From Stereocaulon alpinum (taxonomy: Eukaryota > Ascomycota > Lecanoromycetes > Lecanorales > Stereocaulaceae): a DNA stretch of 64,000 nt. Within the stretch, counting starts at the first letter, position 1; every line of letters begins with the position of its first letter. Made by a program: the position numbers and the translations under genes. The stretch is taken from NCBI GenBank assembly GCA_018257865.1, contig JAEUBA010000066.1, positions 62,001-126,000 of the forward strand, read 5' to 3'. The notes under the pieces were generated by a model, which made no database searches, had not been told where the DNA came from, and saw only the letters and a program-made list of their open reading frames with translations. Positions 23,582-35,373 of the stretch are shown here, in pieces.

Positions 23582-24025
23582 CTTGAACTTGCTGTTCAGC
23601 CTGACTAGCCCAGCCCAGGCTTTGGATGGGCTCAGCAGCCTGCCCTTATATAGGCAGGCGATACCGCTCGTATATTGGGAGGTTTAATGTCAGCACTCGG
23701 CGGCGACTGTTGAAAAGGTCAATTTAATGATTCATCTGGGCCCAACAGCTCTTCAGAAGCACTTCTACCAGGACGCTGTATGAGAGCTACAATGGTCGAG
23801 GATGAGTTGAGTAGGATGAGCTGTCCAGGAGAAAAGATGTTTCGATCCCAGACACCCAATTGCGGCGCATGAGACCCGTGCCTGGCGGGCTTGGCAGACT
23901 TCTTCCGATCAATTGGCTATGACACTCTCAACTCCCCGTCACCAAACATCAATTGTTCGCGCTACCCTCCCAAAGAGCATTACATAATGGTCGAAGCTCA
24001 ATGACATGACCAAGGAGCTATAGAT
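23582..24025. promoter_or_regulatory. Shared divergent promoter region
   Basis: The 444 bases lie between the start codons of the minus-strand PDI gene and the plus-strand complex I subunit gene, so both promoters must lie here. No individual element is clear. Confidence 0.5.
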
Positions 24026-24858
24026 ATGAGGCCTACACTACGATTCTTTGCGGCTGTCAAGCCAGGCCGCTTCCTCGAACCCGGCAACCCAACGGGCCTC
24101 ACAGGTCTCTTCACTCACCCAGCTCCCCGTTCGACCCTCCTCTTCCTTTATGGGTCCACCCTTGACAAGCTCAAGGCTATCCCTGAGCATTCGGTCTACC
24201 GCCAATCCACCGAAGCATTGACGAAACGCCGTATGCATATCATTGAATCGATTAAACCTGAAGGCTACGAAGAATGGGCAAAGAAGGCAGCGGAGAAGCT
24301 CGCGAAGCATCCTGAGGCTTTCCAGCCCGGAGGGAACTACAAGCTTCACATAGCTGGCGGCCAGAGCTTTGTTACTAAAGAAGATAATGCTTATGAAGAT
24401 CAGGAATTTACGTCACTGGAGGGACCCCGGAGCGCAGAAGAAAAGGCAGCGGAGACGAAGATGTTAAAGCGAGGAAGGCGCGTCGACTATTCAGATACTG
24501 TGAAGTGGGAACCTGAACCGCCACTGGACGCTTCACAGTATGCTTGCGCCTTGCGGTGCGATGTTTCTAGCTCCATTGCAATGAGCTAACGTGACTCACT
24601 TCAGGATAAGTGATGCCGAGAACCAGATCGGTGCAGGCCTGATAGAAGAGGTCATACAAGTCGCGGAAGGAGAGCTAAAGCTTCTCGATACCATGATCAA
24701 TGCGAAGGTGTAGGTAAACCACCAAATGCCGGCGATTGCTCGCTAACAAGATAATTCATAGGTGGGAAGAGCTTGAGGAAAAGCCGATACAAGGCCAGTG
24801 GGACTACTTTGCTCGAGATCAGCATACTCCAGGCACACAGGAACCGCCAAACAAATAG
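24026..24858 (+). CDS. nuo29.9: NADH:ubiquinone oxidoreductase 29.9 kDa subunit (NDUFA5 family)
   Basis: Three exons (24026-24537, 24605-24709, 24762-24858) give 237 residues. The N-terminus MRPTLRFFAAVKPGRFLEPG matches a mitochondrial presequence. The NDUFA5 core follows: GLTGLFTHPAPRSTLLFLY, LDKLKAIPEHSVYRQSTEAL, then KPEGYEEWAKKA. The fungal extension ends with VKWEPEPPLDASQ, a glycine-alanine helix region (GAGLIEEVIQVAEGE) and KVWEELEEKPIQGQWDYF, which is recovered only after splicing. This is an accessory subunit of the matrix arm of respiratory complex I in mitochondria. The match to the Neurospora 29.9 kDa subunit is from memory but extends over the whole protein. Both introns have standard GT-AG ends, with GTAGGT at the second donor. 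Confidence 0.93.
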
Positions 24859-25292
24859 CTGTAGATATCAAGATTTTATTCCGATGACTTTCTTTCCATG
24901 AAAACCTATGAGATTGATACCTGCACCCTAGGCAGGACGACAGCCTCAACAATTGCCTTAGCAAGAAAAGCGATAATGCCATTGAGGACCCAAAGACAAA
25001 GACAACTTCGTAGGTCGGATCTTCTGGACCTGCGCTCAGAACGGTCTTTCCAAGCTCTGCTCAGCTCCTGTGCTTGCCATACCCGTCCTCTTAGTGTCTG
25101 GTTCTTTCCAATATGACCGCCTTATCATGTGTTGTCTCTGACCTTTCATTACGTTGCCAATACGGTTCGCTACTTCCTGTCTTTCCAACCTCGGACCATA
25201 TAACTCGTGCTGTGCTCCGCTCTCTCATGTTCTATAAAGTAATCATTCAGACATATCAATATAGCGTCATACTATTGAGCGTACAATATTCA
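24859..25292. other. Intergenic region
   Basis: 3' end of the complex I gene and the promoter of the next gene. The frame upstream of 25293 is open back to 25113, but its 60 codons look non-coding. Confidence 0.45.
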
Positions 25293-26102
25293 ATGGCTAC
25301 CTCTTCGACGCATGCAGCCGAGGGTGACGAACGGACCCCTAGGGATAACGACTTGCCCCCTATCGATGTCCAACACCCCACGCCAATAGAGACCATGGGC
25401 GTCGTCGTACACTGCTCGGACAAGGATGTACCAGAATATGCGTCCAAACGTGTCCCATCCTACGAACACGTTTCCCACATTAAAGATAGCCCTTTCTACA
25501 TACCTACCAAAATCGGCCTCCCTCTCTGGCTCCGCTTCCACCCTCCACAGCTATCAGACCCGGACAACAAACGCCAGAATATTTGGGCAGAAATCCTTAC
25601 TGTCAGAACAAGCACTGTGGACCTCTATGACAACGCCAAGAACCAGAATCGTCCGGCGATATGGACTGATCCGCTCGAGGGAAGCAAACTCGTGATGCGC
25701 AAAGACAAATTCAATCTTATCCCGCAGCACTTGGAGGTCATATGTGAATTCTGTATGCAAACAGCAGACCGTACTGACGCGCCTTCCGGCAAAGGAAATG
25801 ACGATCGTGACAAGTCAGTGCAGAAGGAATGGTTCGAGCAAGCGGCTACACGTGACAAGTTTGAAGTATTCTACAGACGTTACCGTGCTAAGCGTGCCAA
25901 GAAGGATCGAAAGTGGAGGAACTTGCCTTCACCTTACGACACGGCCCGGCTAGGCAGAGATTTTACTACCATTCCCCATGACGGGATTTGGAAGGCCCAG
26001 AACGACAAAGTGGTTGGGATAAAAAGGAAGAGCCCGGAGCCTGAAGTCTTGTCGAGGAAAAATTTACCACGAAAGGCAAAGGCAGCAAAGACTGGACGTT
26101 AA
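25293..26102 (+). CDS. Hypothetical protein with basic C-terminus
   Basis: Single-exon frame of 269 residues from ATG 25293. I do not recognise the family. The N-terminus is acidic and Pro/Thr-rich. The middle (about residues 40-190) looks folded, with segments such as PTKIGLPLWLRFHPPQ, NIWAEILTVRTSTVDLYDNA and VICEFCMQTAD. The last third is strongly basic, with KRKSPEPE and RKNLPRKAKAAK, so a nuclear location is plausible. An upstream extension to 25113 is in frame but lacks coding character, so the internal ATG was chosen. No signal peptide or membrane segment is present. Confidence 0.6.
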   Translation: MATSSTHAAEGDERTPRDNDLPPIDVQHPTPIETMGVVVHCSDKDVPEYASKRVPSYEHVSHIKDSPFYIPTKIGLPLWLRFHPPQLSDPDNKRQNIWAEILTVRTSTVDLYDNAKNQNRPAIWTDPLEGSKLVMRKDKFNLIPQHLEVICEFCMQTADRTDAPSGKGNDDRDKSVQKEWFEQAATRDKFEVFYRRYRAKRAKKDRKWRNLPSPYDTARLGRDFTTIPHDGIWKAQNDKVVGIKRKSPEPEVLSRKNLPRKAKAAKTGR

Positions 26103-27704
26103 AGACGCGCATGATAGCGTCACGAGGGGATGACGCCTGTTGCAATGAGATGTCGAACGCTGTCAAGCAGATAGTGCTTATCGAATTGATGAGACTGCTT
26201 CCGATGATGGGCATTGGCGTTGCATAAGAACTTTAGCACTCTCTTAGAACTTATACGAGCCCCATGATTTAGGCATGAACAGTTTCCAAAAACATCTAGT
26301 ACAAAGACTGCATTCTTTCGATGTCAGGCTCTGCTCGTAAGCCGATGACACTAACCAGGGGGTGATATGCGGCGATACTCGTTTCAGGCGCGACTTCTTG
26401 ATCTCCTACAGCCGAGATCTGTGCTTGACCCATCCCACAGTGAGATCCTCCTTCCTTACAACGCTCGCACAGACCAGAAACTGCAGAGGAAAGGGCCGCG
26501 CACGAACATTTCGTTAGAGCTAGACAACTATACAATTGACGGTAGTAGATTCGCTGTTCTGTTCGGGCTGCTACGGGACTTGCAGCCACGTGAGTATTGG
26601 TCCACAGGGGTATCCACGGAGTCTGTTGGAGTTCTGCGACATCACAAATACAAGCTTCCCTATGTTGAGAATGCTGAGAACAGCCACTATCAGATTCTTT
26701 TGGCCTGCATCACGGGACCTGCCAAGCGCCGATTGCCTCCTCAGAAGGAGCGATTCGAGGCTTGTACTAGACCAGATGCATGATGGTCCTGAACCATCTC
26801 TTCTCTTTCAGACCAACAGGAGAAAAAAGCCACTTTGAGTTGATGATAACCACGGGAAGAGGTTTAGGAGTGAGAAAGCGTTGAGGGTACCAGACCTGAT
26901 TGTACAGGCATCCGGGTACATATCAGACCAAAGTGATTTTTTTCGTCAGCGTAGAAAAGGCCTCGTGGTCGGGCTCTCGGATCAGGTAAGCAATTTTGCC
27001 TCCGTCAATTCATCGTCGCTGCCAGCCATCCATCCATCAATCGTCCCTCGTTCTTTCACTTCTGCACATCTTACAGCACTCTTGCCATCTTACATGCCTT
27101 CAATTGGCCTGTCTTAGGCTCTTGTTGCCGCAGTGAGCATTGGCTTGATTGAAATTTGCCGTCCTAATCAGCCCTGTGCAGGTACCACGGTCGTTGACCC
27201 CACTCAGGCCCAAACCAACTGCGAATCCCCCCGTTTTTTTTTACACGCCTCTACGGAGACCCATGCCGCGATCTACTGCGGTTATTTAGTGGGACCTTTC
27301 TTGATAAGCTCTCTACCAGGAGCCAGGAGCCGCTTCCTTCGGTCTACTGCATCAGATCTCATTCCTTGGCCCCCACTGTCGAACTATTCCTCGAGGTGCT
27401 CTGTCGGGAATTGCGATCTCTTGAGCTTGCAGAATCATACAACCTGCCGCCGATCTCGGGCAGCCGTACGTAAGACACACAACTTGTTGCGTCGCCTCCA
27501 AGCTCCATCTCTCGCTTTCCAACATCTTTCATCCAAACCTTGCCGCTTCACTGGGCATCCCGTCCACTTCTACTGCCGGTCAAGTATTAATTGGAAAGTC
27601 CAGCAGTCCCCCGCTTCCCCGTCCCGTCGCCAGCAATTGTCGTCCGATGCAGGAGTCGATCTATTCCTTTAGACGCAGCTACACAACACATTCATTAATA
27701 TATA
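26103..27704. other. Intergenic region upstream of the C2H2 factor gene
   Basis: About 1.6 kb. A 138-codon frame at 26367-26783 and a 179-codon frame at 27133-27672 lack recognisable domains. The second ends just before the next gene and is C/T-rich, so it is more likely leader or promoter sequence. A long regulated leader is common for fungal transcription factor genes. Confidence 0.4.
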
Positions 27705-29348
27705 ATGAACCAACAGTACCCCAATGGTTATCCAAACCATCAGAACAGTCAGCAGCCTCTGACGCCATCGTTCAGACCTCCGCCCAATAGCCTCCCTCCA
27801 CCGTCTCCACATGGTACCCTCCCACAACCCACTTCCCATAATGTCCCGCGGATAGCAACCGGGGGTTATGTCTCCAGCTACGGGACCGACAATTTCGTGC
27901 CTCGTTCTCAAGGCCTCCAGCAATCCTCCCCCGTATCCCATATCGGTCCCGCCAGCCAGCCTTTCTCTAACGTCTATGGACCCACTGCAAGCTTCTATGG
28001 ACAGCAATTACAAAACTTCGGACATTCACCTCAGACTCACGCCTCGCTCCAGAATGGACATCTACCTCAGCCCCAGTCTTCTCTGCAGAATTCTAGGCCA
28101 CCGTCCACTAGCGCGCCATCTCAGTCACACCCTCAAGCGGCATATACATCTACCTTGTCTCAAGGACCTTTACGCGACTTAGCGCCTGCTCCACCACAGA
28201 GCGGAGGACCTCTATTCAACCTCGGTAGTGCTGACAACCCGGCACAAACCGAGGATGAATCACAGCCTGTGCATGTTGTGGGTTCGCAAGGTCGTCGAGG
28301 GATACTGCCAAGTGCCGCTGGACATCCTCCCGCCATGTTGGGTACTAATAAGAATGGCCAAAAGGGTGCGCCTGCACCGTCGAAAAATAGCGACGGGAAG
28401 TATCCATGTCCTCATTGCACGAAGACCTATCTGCACGCAAAACACTTGAAGCGCCACCTACTACGTCGTGAGTACATGGTTCATGTCGTTCCTCTTCCAG
28501 TTCGGAGAGCTAATGAGGAGACAGACACTGGCGATCGTCCATATATGTGCATTCTCTGTAGAGACAACTTCACGCGAAGCGATATATTGAAGCGCCATTT
28601 CATCAAGTGCTCTCAACGGCGAGGCAATCCGACCAATGCGGACCATTTGTCTCATGCTAGAGCTCAAAGGAAGGCACAACAGACAGCACGCATTAAAGGA
28701 GGACGCAGCAGCACAAGCACCACGCCACCGAGGACCGATGCATCAGAACAGCTGACCTCCTATACTCCCACCAGCGCCGATGCATCAGTGGATATTGGCG
28801 CCCTAAATCTCAATCAGCCTCATTACAATGATTCCTCAAATCAGGTCTCGCGAGCTAATAGTGTGAAGAATTCCAACGGGCGTCCTGGCAATTCTTCCAA
28901 CAGGACCAGCATGGGTCTAATAAACACCTCAGGATTTGAAACCGGTCCAGCCAACTATCCGCGTTCTGGTCATGTCACACCTGATTCGGCCGGAACAGAG
29001 AGTGGTGCAGTGACACCCTTCCACTATCCGCATGAGTCACGTTCGAATCCACTTTCCCCCAATGGGACAGTCCCTAATGCAATGTACAACATCCCTTCTG
29101 CTAGCATGCCCCCTGCTTCAAGTTACGCCAATGGCTCGTTTCCTCACATCCATACCGGACAAGATCAGCATGACTGGAATCAATTTGCTTCTCGATTCTA
29201 TTCACATGACGAATACGGCCATCAAATTTACCATTCCGGCACCAACACACCTCTGCAGCGCATCAAGTCCGACACAGATATCTCTAACTTTCCTTTGCAT
29301 GGCATAGGCCCCTACATCAACAAACCCCCCGGCAGCTCAAGACCTTAG
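27705..29348 (+). CDS. C2H2-type zinc finger transcription factor
   Basis: Two exons (27705-28467, 28525-29348) give 528 residues. The 57-base intron keeps the frame open, so an unspliced reading would insert 19 residues between the two fingers. Splicing restores a canonical linker, HLLRHTGDRPYMC. Finger 1 (YPCPHCTKTY...HLKRHLLRH) is C2H2. Finger 2 (YMCILCRDNFTRSDILKRHFIKC) ends in Cys instead of His. A basic tail follows (SQRRGNPTNADHLSHARAQRK), a motif seen in a group of fungal C2H2 regulators. The flanks are long and rich in Pro, Ser, Gln and Asn, typical of activation or disordered regions. It should act in the nucleus. Target genes are unknown. Confidence 0.85.
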   Translation: MNQQYPNGYPNHQNSQQPLTPSFRPPPNSLPPPSPHGTLPQPTSHNVPRIATGGYVSSYGTDNFVPRSQGLQQSSPVSHIGPASQPFSNVYGPTASFYGQQLQNFGHSPQTHASLQNGHLPQPQSSLQNSRPPSTSAPSQSHPQAAYTSTLSQGPLRDLAPAPPQSGGPLFNLGSADNPAQTEDESQPVHVVGSQGRRGILPSAAGHPPAMLGTNKNGQKGAPAPSKNSDGKYPCPHCTKTYLHAKHLKRHLLRREYMVHVVPLPVRRANEETDTGDRPYMCILCRDNFTRSDILKRHFIKCSQRRGNPTNADHLSHARAQRKAQQTARIKGGRSSTSTTPPRTDASEQLTSYTPTSADASVDIGALNLNQPHYNDSSNQVSRANSVKNSNGRPGNSSNRTSMGLINTSGFETGPANYPRSGHVTPDSAGTESGAVTPFHYPHESRSNPLSPNGTVPNAMYNIPSASMPPASSYANGSFPHIHTGQDQHDWNQFASRFYSHDEYGHQIYHSGTNTPLQRIKSDTDISNFPLHGIGPYINKPPGSSRP

Positions 29349-29868
29349 GCTTTTCTTTTCTCCCAATGGCAGACTAGGGTTCAAATTCCTTCGACTCTCT
29401 TACGATGCATTACTATACTCGGCCTGGATGGCGGTTTTCTGGCTTTTCACAACGACATAACGATTGAATGAGGAATAGAATATAGAGATAGACGGGCACA
29501 AAAAGTACTTAGATGACAGGAGTTGGAGCGAAATGGCAAGCGCATTGCGCCCTGCGCTCTCATGGGAATAGAAAGCAATTGGTTTAATCTCATGACAAGG
29601 GGGCTCATAGAGCCGTATCCCTGATTGATTATTTTCATAGAGTATCATCATTGAAGCATCGACCAAAGATTTGCCATGATTATAACTTGTCGTGTGAATA
29701 TGAGCACGTTGGAGTGAATCTTTCCCATGCTAAAGAGTAGAACCTTGTAGCTTGGTAGAAGTGACAGGACCCCTACTAGGAACAGGACTAGCCCCGAACA
29801 ACCTCCACCACACCTCATACCGATCCCACTAACATGTCTCCGAAACTAATTCCACTGCGTCCATAACA
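29349..29868. other. Intergenic region
   Basis: 3' untranslated sequence of the factor gene followed by the promoter of the dihydroorotate dehydrogenase gene. No further gene is seen. Confidence 0.45.
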
Positions 29869-31865
29869 ATGCTGAAACCCCCGCCCACCCGTCTCTTCAC
29901 CCTTCCTATACGTCTCCGAACCCACCGTCTCCACCGTCTCCACCGCTTCCAACCACCAATCCATCGTCCCCACATCCTTCACCACCCCCTCACAACCTTC
30001 CCCCACCCAGTGAACCCCTCCCACCTCACATACCGCCTCGCCTCAACCACAACAACAGCAGCCGCCGCCCGCACCGCCGCCCAAACCACAACCACCGCCT
30101 CCCTCCTAACCCGCACGAAGAACCTCCTCCTCGGCACCTCCATCGCTCTGTCCCTTGTCTTTGCGTATCTATATGTTACGGATGTGAGGGCTGGTATACA
30201 TCGATGGGCTGTGGTGCCTAGTTTACGATGGATCTATGAGGATGCGGAGGAGGCGCATGAGAGGGGGACGGAGTTGTTGGGGGGGTTGTGGGCTTGGGGC
30301 GTGTATCCGAGGGAGAGGGGGGGAAAGGAGGGGGAGGGGGAGGGGTTGGAGGTTGAGGTATGTTTCTTTTGAGGGGGGGAATGATGGGGGCTAATGGATT
30401 TGGGGGGCAGGTTTTTGGGCATGTGCTTGCGAATCCGATAGGGACGAGTGCTGGGATTGATAAGCATGCTGCTATTCCTAGTCCGCTTTTCTATCTTGGT
30501 CCTGGTGTTGTTGAGATTGGAGGTTGTACGCCGTATCCGCAGGATGGGAATGCGAGGCCGCGGGTTTTTCGGCTGCCGTCGCAGAATGCGCTTGTTAATC
30601 GGTATGGACTTAATAGTGAGGGGGCGGATCATGTGGCTATGAAGTTACGGCAGAGGGTTAGGGAGTATGCGTACGGTATGGGGTTTGGGATTGATGAGGA
30701 GGCGGAGCAGAGGGTGTTGGATGGGGAGGCGGGCGTGCCGGGTGGGAGTCTCATGCCTGGGAGACTGCTGGCTGTACAAGTTGCTAAGAACAGCTGGACG
30801 CCGGATGATGATATTGAGGCTGTTAAGGCTGATTATGTGTATTGCGTTGATGCTGTGGCAAGGTATAGTGATATCATTGTTGTGAATGTTTCGAGTCCTA
30901 ATACGCCTGGGTTGAGGGGATTGCAGAGGGTTGAGCCGTTGACGAATATACTGAAGGGAGTGGTGGCAGCTGCGAAGAGAGCCACCAAGACGACTAAGCC
31001 GGCTGTGATGGTGAAGGTCTCGCCTGATGAAGACTCAGAAGAGCAGGTACGAGGAATCTGTGACGCGGTGTGGGAGAGTGGAGTTGATGGTGTGATTGTT
31101 GGTAATACAACAAAGAGAAGACCGGAACCATTGGGTGCTTTACCTAGTAGGGAGGCTGCGGTACTGTTGGAGCAGGGAGGGTATTCGGGACCTCAGCTCT
31201 TTGAGCGGACGGTGGAGTTGACAAAGCGGTATCGGACGTTACTTGATGAGGGTATGCAGGCGAAGCCCGGACCACCACCTCTGCCGAGTAAAGCCCCAAG
31301 TCCGGCGATTCCGACACAAGCGAGCCCAGATGAGGACCTTTCGGCGAGGATCGAAGCAACGACTGCCCGTGATGAGAAGAACCTCAAGCCTGATACCCCA
31401 GAAGCAGAAGCCGAGTCGAAGTCTCAGCCATTGATCAGGCTGCCCGAACGTAACACTCCCTTTTCATCAGGTGATTCTGGTAGTTCCGACACGCCTGCTC
31501 TATCTGCATCACATCATGTCGATCAACTACCTGCCGCTCCCTCACAGCAAGATTCTGGGAAAGGCAATGCCAAACGGAAAGTCATCTTTGCAACTGGTGG
31601 TATCACTAACGGGAAACAAGGTAAGTTTTGCATCGTACCGCAACTCCTGTGCGTGCACTGACAACAACAGCACTGGAAGTTCTGGAAGCTGGCGCGAGCG
31701 TGGCTCAGGTATGTTCTTCACAAGATCGTAGTATCATAGCATTGGAGGCTGATCAGGGGTTAGGTATATACAGCATTAGTGTATGGCGGCGTTGGCACAA
31801 TAGCGAGGATAAAAGACGAGATGCGGGACGAGATGAAGACCTTACGGCAGAAGAGTCAATCTTGA
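29869..31865 (+). CDS. Dihydroorotate dehydrogenase (quinone), mitochondrial, class 2
   Basis: Four exons (29869-30357, 30411-31620, 31671-31708, 31764-31865) give 612 residues. It catalyses the fourth step of pyrimidine synthesis, dihydroorotate to orotate, passing electrons to ubiquinone. A Ser/Thr/Arg-rich mitochondrial presequence precedes a membrane helix (LLLGTSIALSLVFAYLYV). Family motifs: VLANPIGTSAGIDKHA, EIGGCTPYPQDGNARPRVFRL, NRYGLNSEGAD, VNVSSPNTPGLRGLQ (catalytic Ser loop), ATGGITNGKQALEVLEAGAS and VYTALVYGGVGTIARIKDE. The last two need exons 3 and 4 and so confirm the splicing. A low-complexity insert of about 110 residues (near 443-551) interrupts the barrel before the ATGGI strand. 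The early part is strongly codon-biased (C-rich, then G-rich). No catalytic residue appears lost. Confidence 0.92.
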
Positions 31866-32395
31866 GGGATGAGCTTGCACCTTGCATTCGCAATGCATGT
31901 AGAATATTGTCATCATACTAATGTATATACGTCGTGAACGTAGAGGAGGAATTGCTGACACCATAGAGCAAAAAGCTAGCCAAGCAAATTCGCTACGCTC
32001 GTCTGGGTGTTTCGAAGCCTAGAAGGCCAGTTCGAATTAGACACACTTTCAACCCAATTCATCGCGTCATGAAGAATACTATCAACTGATAGCATAATAA
32101 TAGCCAGGCGCTGTCTTCCACCAGCGCATGATTACTAATGATCGGCTTGCCCAGTGATGACGGGATGCCGCCCTCCTACTTCTTACATTGCGCCTTCCAA
32201 GGTTGACCGGCGCTGCAGGCTCCGCCTCCCTTCAGCCTCAGACCTCCATATTCCCACTTTTCTGCTACAGGGTAATTGAACGACAACAAAAATCCGAGCA
32301 TTGCTGTCATCGCTATCTCTACGTGCTAAAGGTAGCAAAGTCCTCACGGAATCAAGATTGTCATGTAGTCGCGAATACCGTTGGATTGATTGATA
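31866..32395. other. Intergenic region
   Basis: No supportable gene. The overlapping frames at 32183-32541 are shadows of the following gene. Confidence 0.5.
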
Positions 32396-33880
32396 ATGGC
32401 CGACCCTCTCAGCATAGCAGCTGGGGTGGCCGGCATCCTGACTGCCGCCGCCCAGATCTCGTCCCTCTTGATCAAGTTCACGAAATCGGCGAAAGATGCT
32501 CCGCAGCAAGCTCGAGTTATTATCACAGAAGTTAGCGACACTAGTGGGATCCTGTCACACCTTCAGTCATTCCTTGTCGGATCCGAGTTCTGTGACCGGT
32601 CAAGGACTTCGTTGCTTAAAGTCGATCAGGTGGTGACGATTGTGAGTGGGTGCGTACTCACGTTTTCAGAGCTCGAGAAGCTCCTAGATGAGATGAACAT
32701 TCAGCATATGAAGATCCCGGATTGTTTCAAATGGGCTAGGAAGGAATCGACCATCACAGATCTCATCCACAGACTACAAAATCACAAGGCATCGCTTTCG
32801 TTGATGCTCAACATCTTGAACGGGTTCGCACCTGCCACTTCGAAAGTTGATCTCGGGCATCGGAGCTGACAGACGCCAGGAATACAATCGCAGAAGCCAA
32901 GGACTCCGTGGACCGACTGTACACGCTCGTAAATACTTGCTACGATGATATGTCGTCTAGGCTAAGTGCCTTGGAGACGAAACAAACCCGATTAGCCGAC
33001 TCCGCATCCACCATTCGACCCGAAGAGGACACCGCTTCGATACTCACAGGAATCCCTGGTCCGTCCAGTTACGATGTCACGCTTGCCGTGAACAGTGAGA
33101 TTAAGACTCACGACTTCACAGAAGTCTTGCAACGATCCTGGGTATACACGCGGAACAAAGCTTTTCAATCATCTATCTATTCGCTTTCGACGACTGATGC
33201 GCATTCTACGAGGTGGTCGTGTCTTTCGGGCTTGAGCATGGCAGAAGTATCGAATCTCTCCGTTCTAAATCTTGTGATCACCGTAAATGAGGTCTGCAAC
33301 CCCAGCCGTTCCTCGCAGACATGGTCGAGTAATAATGTCCCCTCGGTCTCCGATCCGCAGTGCTCTACAGTAGCACTACCCTCCCACAAACCTACAGAGT
33401 ATGACGAAATGGCTTACCCATGTACGGGATGCGGTGAGATACTGGAAGAAGGCAAGGCTTTCGAGCTCGGTAAGCTAACCCTTCTGCAGCTGTCTAACGA
33501 CATTGGACTAACTTCCAATAGCAGGCAAACGTTGGCACATAGACTGCTTTCGCTGCAATACGTGCGGCACCATCCTTGATTCAGATTCTAATCTCCTCCT
33601 GCTCGATAGTGGGTCCTTGATCTGTGACAATTGCACATACCATTGTAGCTTTTGCGGGAAGAAGATTGAGAACCTCGCCATTCTTACTGGTAATCAGGCA
33701 TTTTGTGATAAATGCTCCAGATGCCACAACTGTAAGAGGCGGATTGACTTTCGGAAGTATGCACGGACAGAACAAGGATACTTCTGTATGAGATGTCACA
33801 ATTCTCTCATGGAAAGGAGGAAGCGAAAAAAGATGGCGACAGGAATTTCCAAATCGAAGGAGTTGTCGCTAGACATATAA
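32396..33880 (+). CDS. STAND-type helical N-terminal domain fused to LIM zinc fingers
   Basis: Three exons (32396-32823, 32880-33469, 33522-33880) give 458 residues. Residues 1-142 form a helical domain starting MADPLSIAAGVAGILTAAAQ. This is the hallmark of the fungal STAND/NLR N-terminal domain (Helo_like_N type). A helical segment follows (RLYTLVNTCYDDMSSRLSALE), then a Ser-rich linker (about 180-320). From about residue 324 come LIM-type cysteine pairs: PCTGCGEILEEGKAFEL, WHIDCFRCNTCGTILDSD, LICDNCTYHCSFCGKKIE, FCDKCSRCHNCKRRID and FCMRCHNSL. The protein ends soon after in a basic tail. It has no NB-ARC, ankyrin, WD or kinase domain. Splice sites were chosen to keep the helical and LIM frames. 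The second acceptor could be three bases further on. I infer a signalling or scaffolding role near nonself-recognition pathways; the function is unproven. Confidence 0.75.
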
Positions 33881-35373
33881 TTGCCGTCATTGCCGTTGTG
33901 GCCCTCGAGCGATTCCCTCACACCTACGCAGATGTATAGTGCTCTTGAGCGAGCGTCAAGGGATCCGAAGCGAGGACGACGGTCTGTTAGATTTTGGGAG
34001 GGGTAATACAGCATCATGTTTTAACGAGAACACCATCTAGTCTCAATCTGCAAGCGATTGTTTTCGGGAGGTGGAATTCCGTAAAGCTATATATTCCATG
34101 CAGCGCATCATGGCTCTGCTATCTGCCCAACAATAGAAAAAGGCAATCATGTATCTTAGCCTCGCATTCTACCGATTTCCATACTTCACACTCATCTCTA
34201 ACGCACTATAATGATCTCTATTCCCCCATCCGTACACCTCACCTAATCCTCTTTCCTCAATGCAATAATCGCCCTGCCCGCAAACAGAACATCACTGGAA
34301 TTCATTGTCATACGACTATCGCTAGCTATGCTCGCACAACGAAACATACCCTACCATACCTTCTACAAGTCTTCTGATAACTGTATACCATATACATCTC
34401 ACGCACGCACAGCTCGCATACCCTATACCATACCCATCTCCACCACGCACGCGTGACTCATTTCCAGCTAGCGGATCTGACATACCCAAACCAAACCAAA
34501 CTCCTCCAGCTTGAACTTCTGCTTCTTTTAATCTATATAAGACGGCACTAATAGCGTGTCTTGGATTCGTACTCATATCGCTAGGGATGGCGATCATGTT
34601 ATAGTATCAGCATTAGTGGATTTTGGGTTGATGAGGTGTTTTGAAGGAATGTGGGGATGGCTGTTGGAGGTTTTTTGGGGGGGTGGGGGGGGAGGGGTGG
34701 GTTGTGGAAGAATGGTGGGGAGGATGGGTGGAAGTTAGGGGGATATGCTGAGCAAGCTGTTTGCTGGGTTAGTACTATGGGGTGAGTTTGCGGTTGGACT
34801 TGAAGGGACTTTATTCGCGTTAGAGAGTATTTAGGTAGGTGGGAGCTCTGATGCTGATGAATTCGTTATGGGATGATGGGAGATTTTTTGGAGGGTTATG
34901 TTAGGTACGTTCTGTGGTTTATAGGGTATTGGTGTGGGTTTTATTGGTGTTGTGAATGTATCGAGATGTTCTATGGGTTGTGTGCGAGGTAATTCGAGCG
35001 ATCCTATTTTAGTATGGATGTCGGCCATCTAGGATGATTTCAACGGTGAGGGCCAGATGCGCGATATCTACTAGTCTGTTGGACTTTGTCCATGATGATA
35101 TCCCGAATCTATTTCCAGAACCAACAGCTACTACTCAAGATTCATGGAAAGCATTTGTGACAATGATCAGGTTGACGAAGCCGTCTCGCTTCCCTTTCAA
35201 CAAAGTACGAAAGCTCCATACCCTTGCTCATGCTCCGCAAGCCTTTTGGACCACTATTGCCATCGCCACATTCTCCATCTTTGACTAGCTGCTGTCTTCT
35301 ACCAGTCCAGCTCACTCCCAACCAGTCTTTCTGCATCTGAATCAGCACGGCCCCCAGCTCATTCATAGATCGA
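33881..35373. other. Intergenic region
   Basis: No supportable gene. The short frames are unconvincing. Positions 34600-34740 are G-rich. The region downstream leads into the minus-strand F-box-like gene. Confidence 0.45.

Noticed and set aside
26367..26783. 138-codon plus-strand frame
   Set aside because: No recognisable domain, and it is overlapped by an equally long minus-strand frame. Treated as chance.
29375..29400. GGGTTCAAATTCC resembling a tRNA B box
   Set aside because: No A box upstream and poor T-stem pairing. It lies in the 3' region of the zinc-finger gene.
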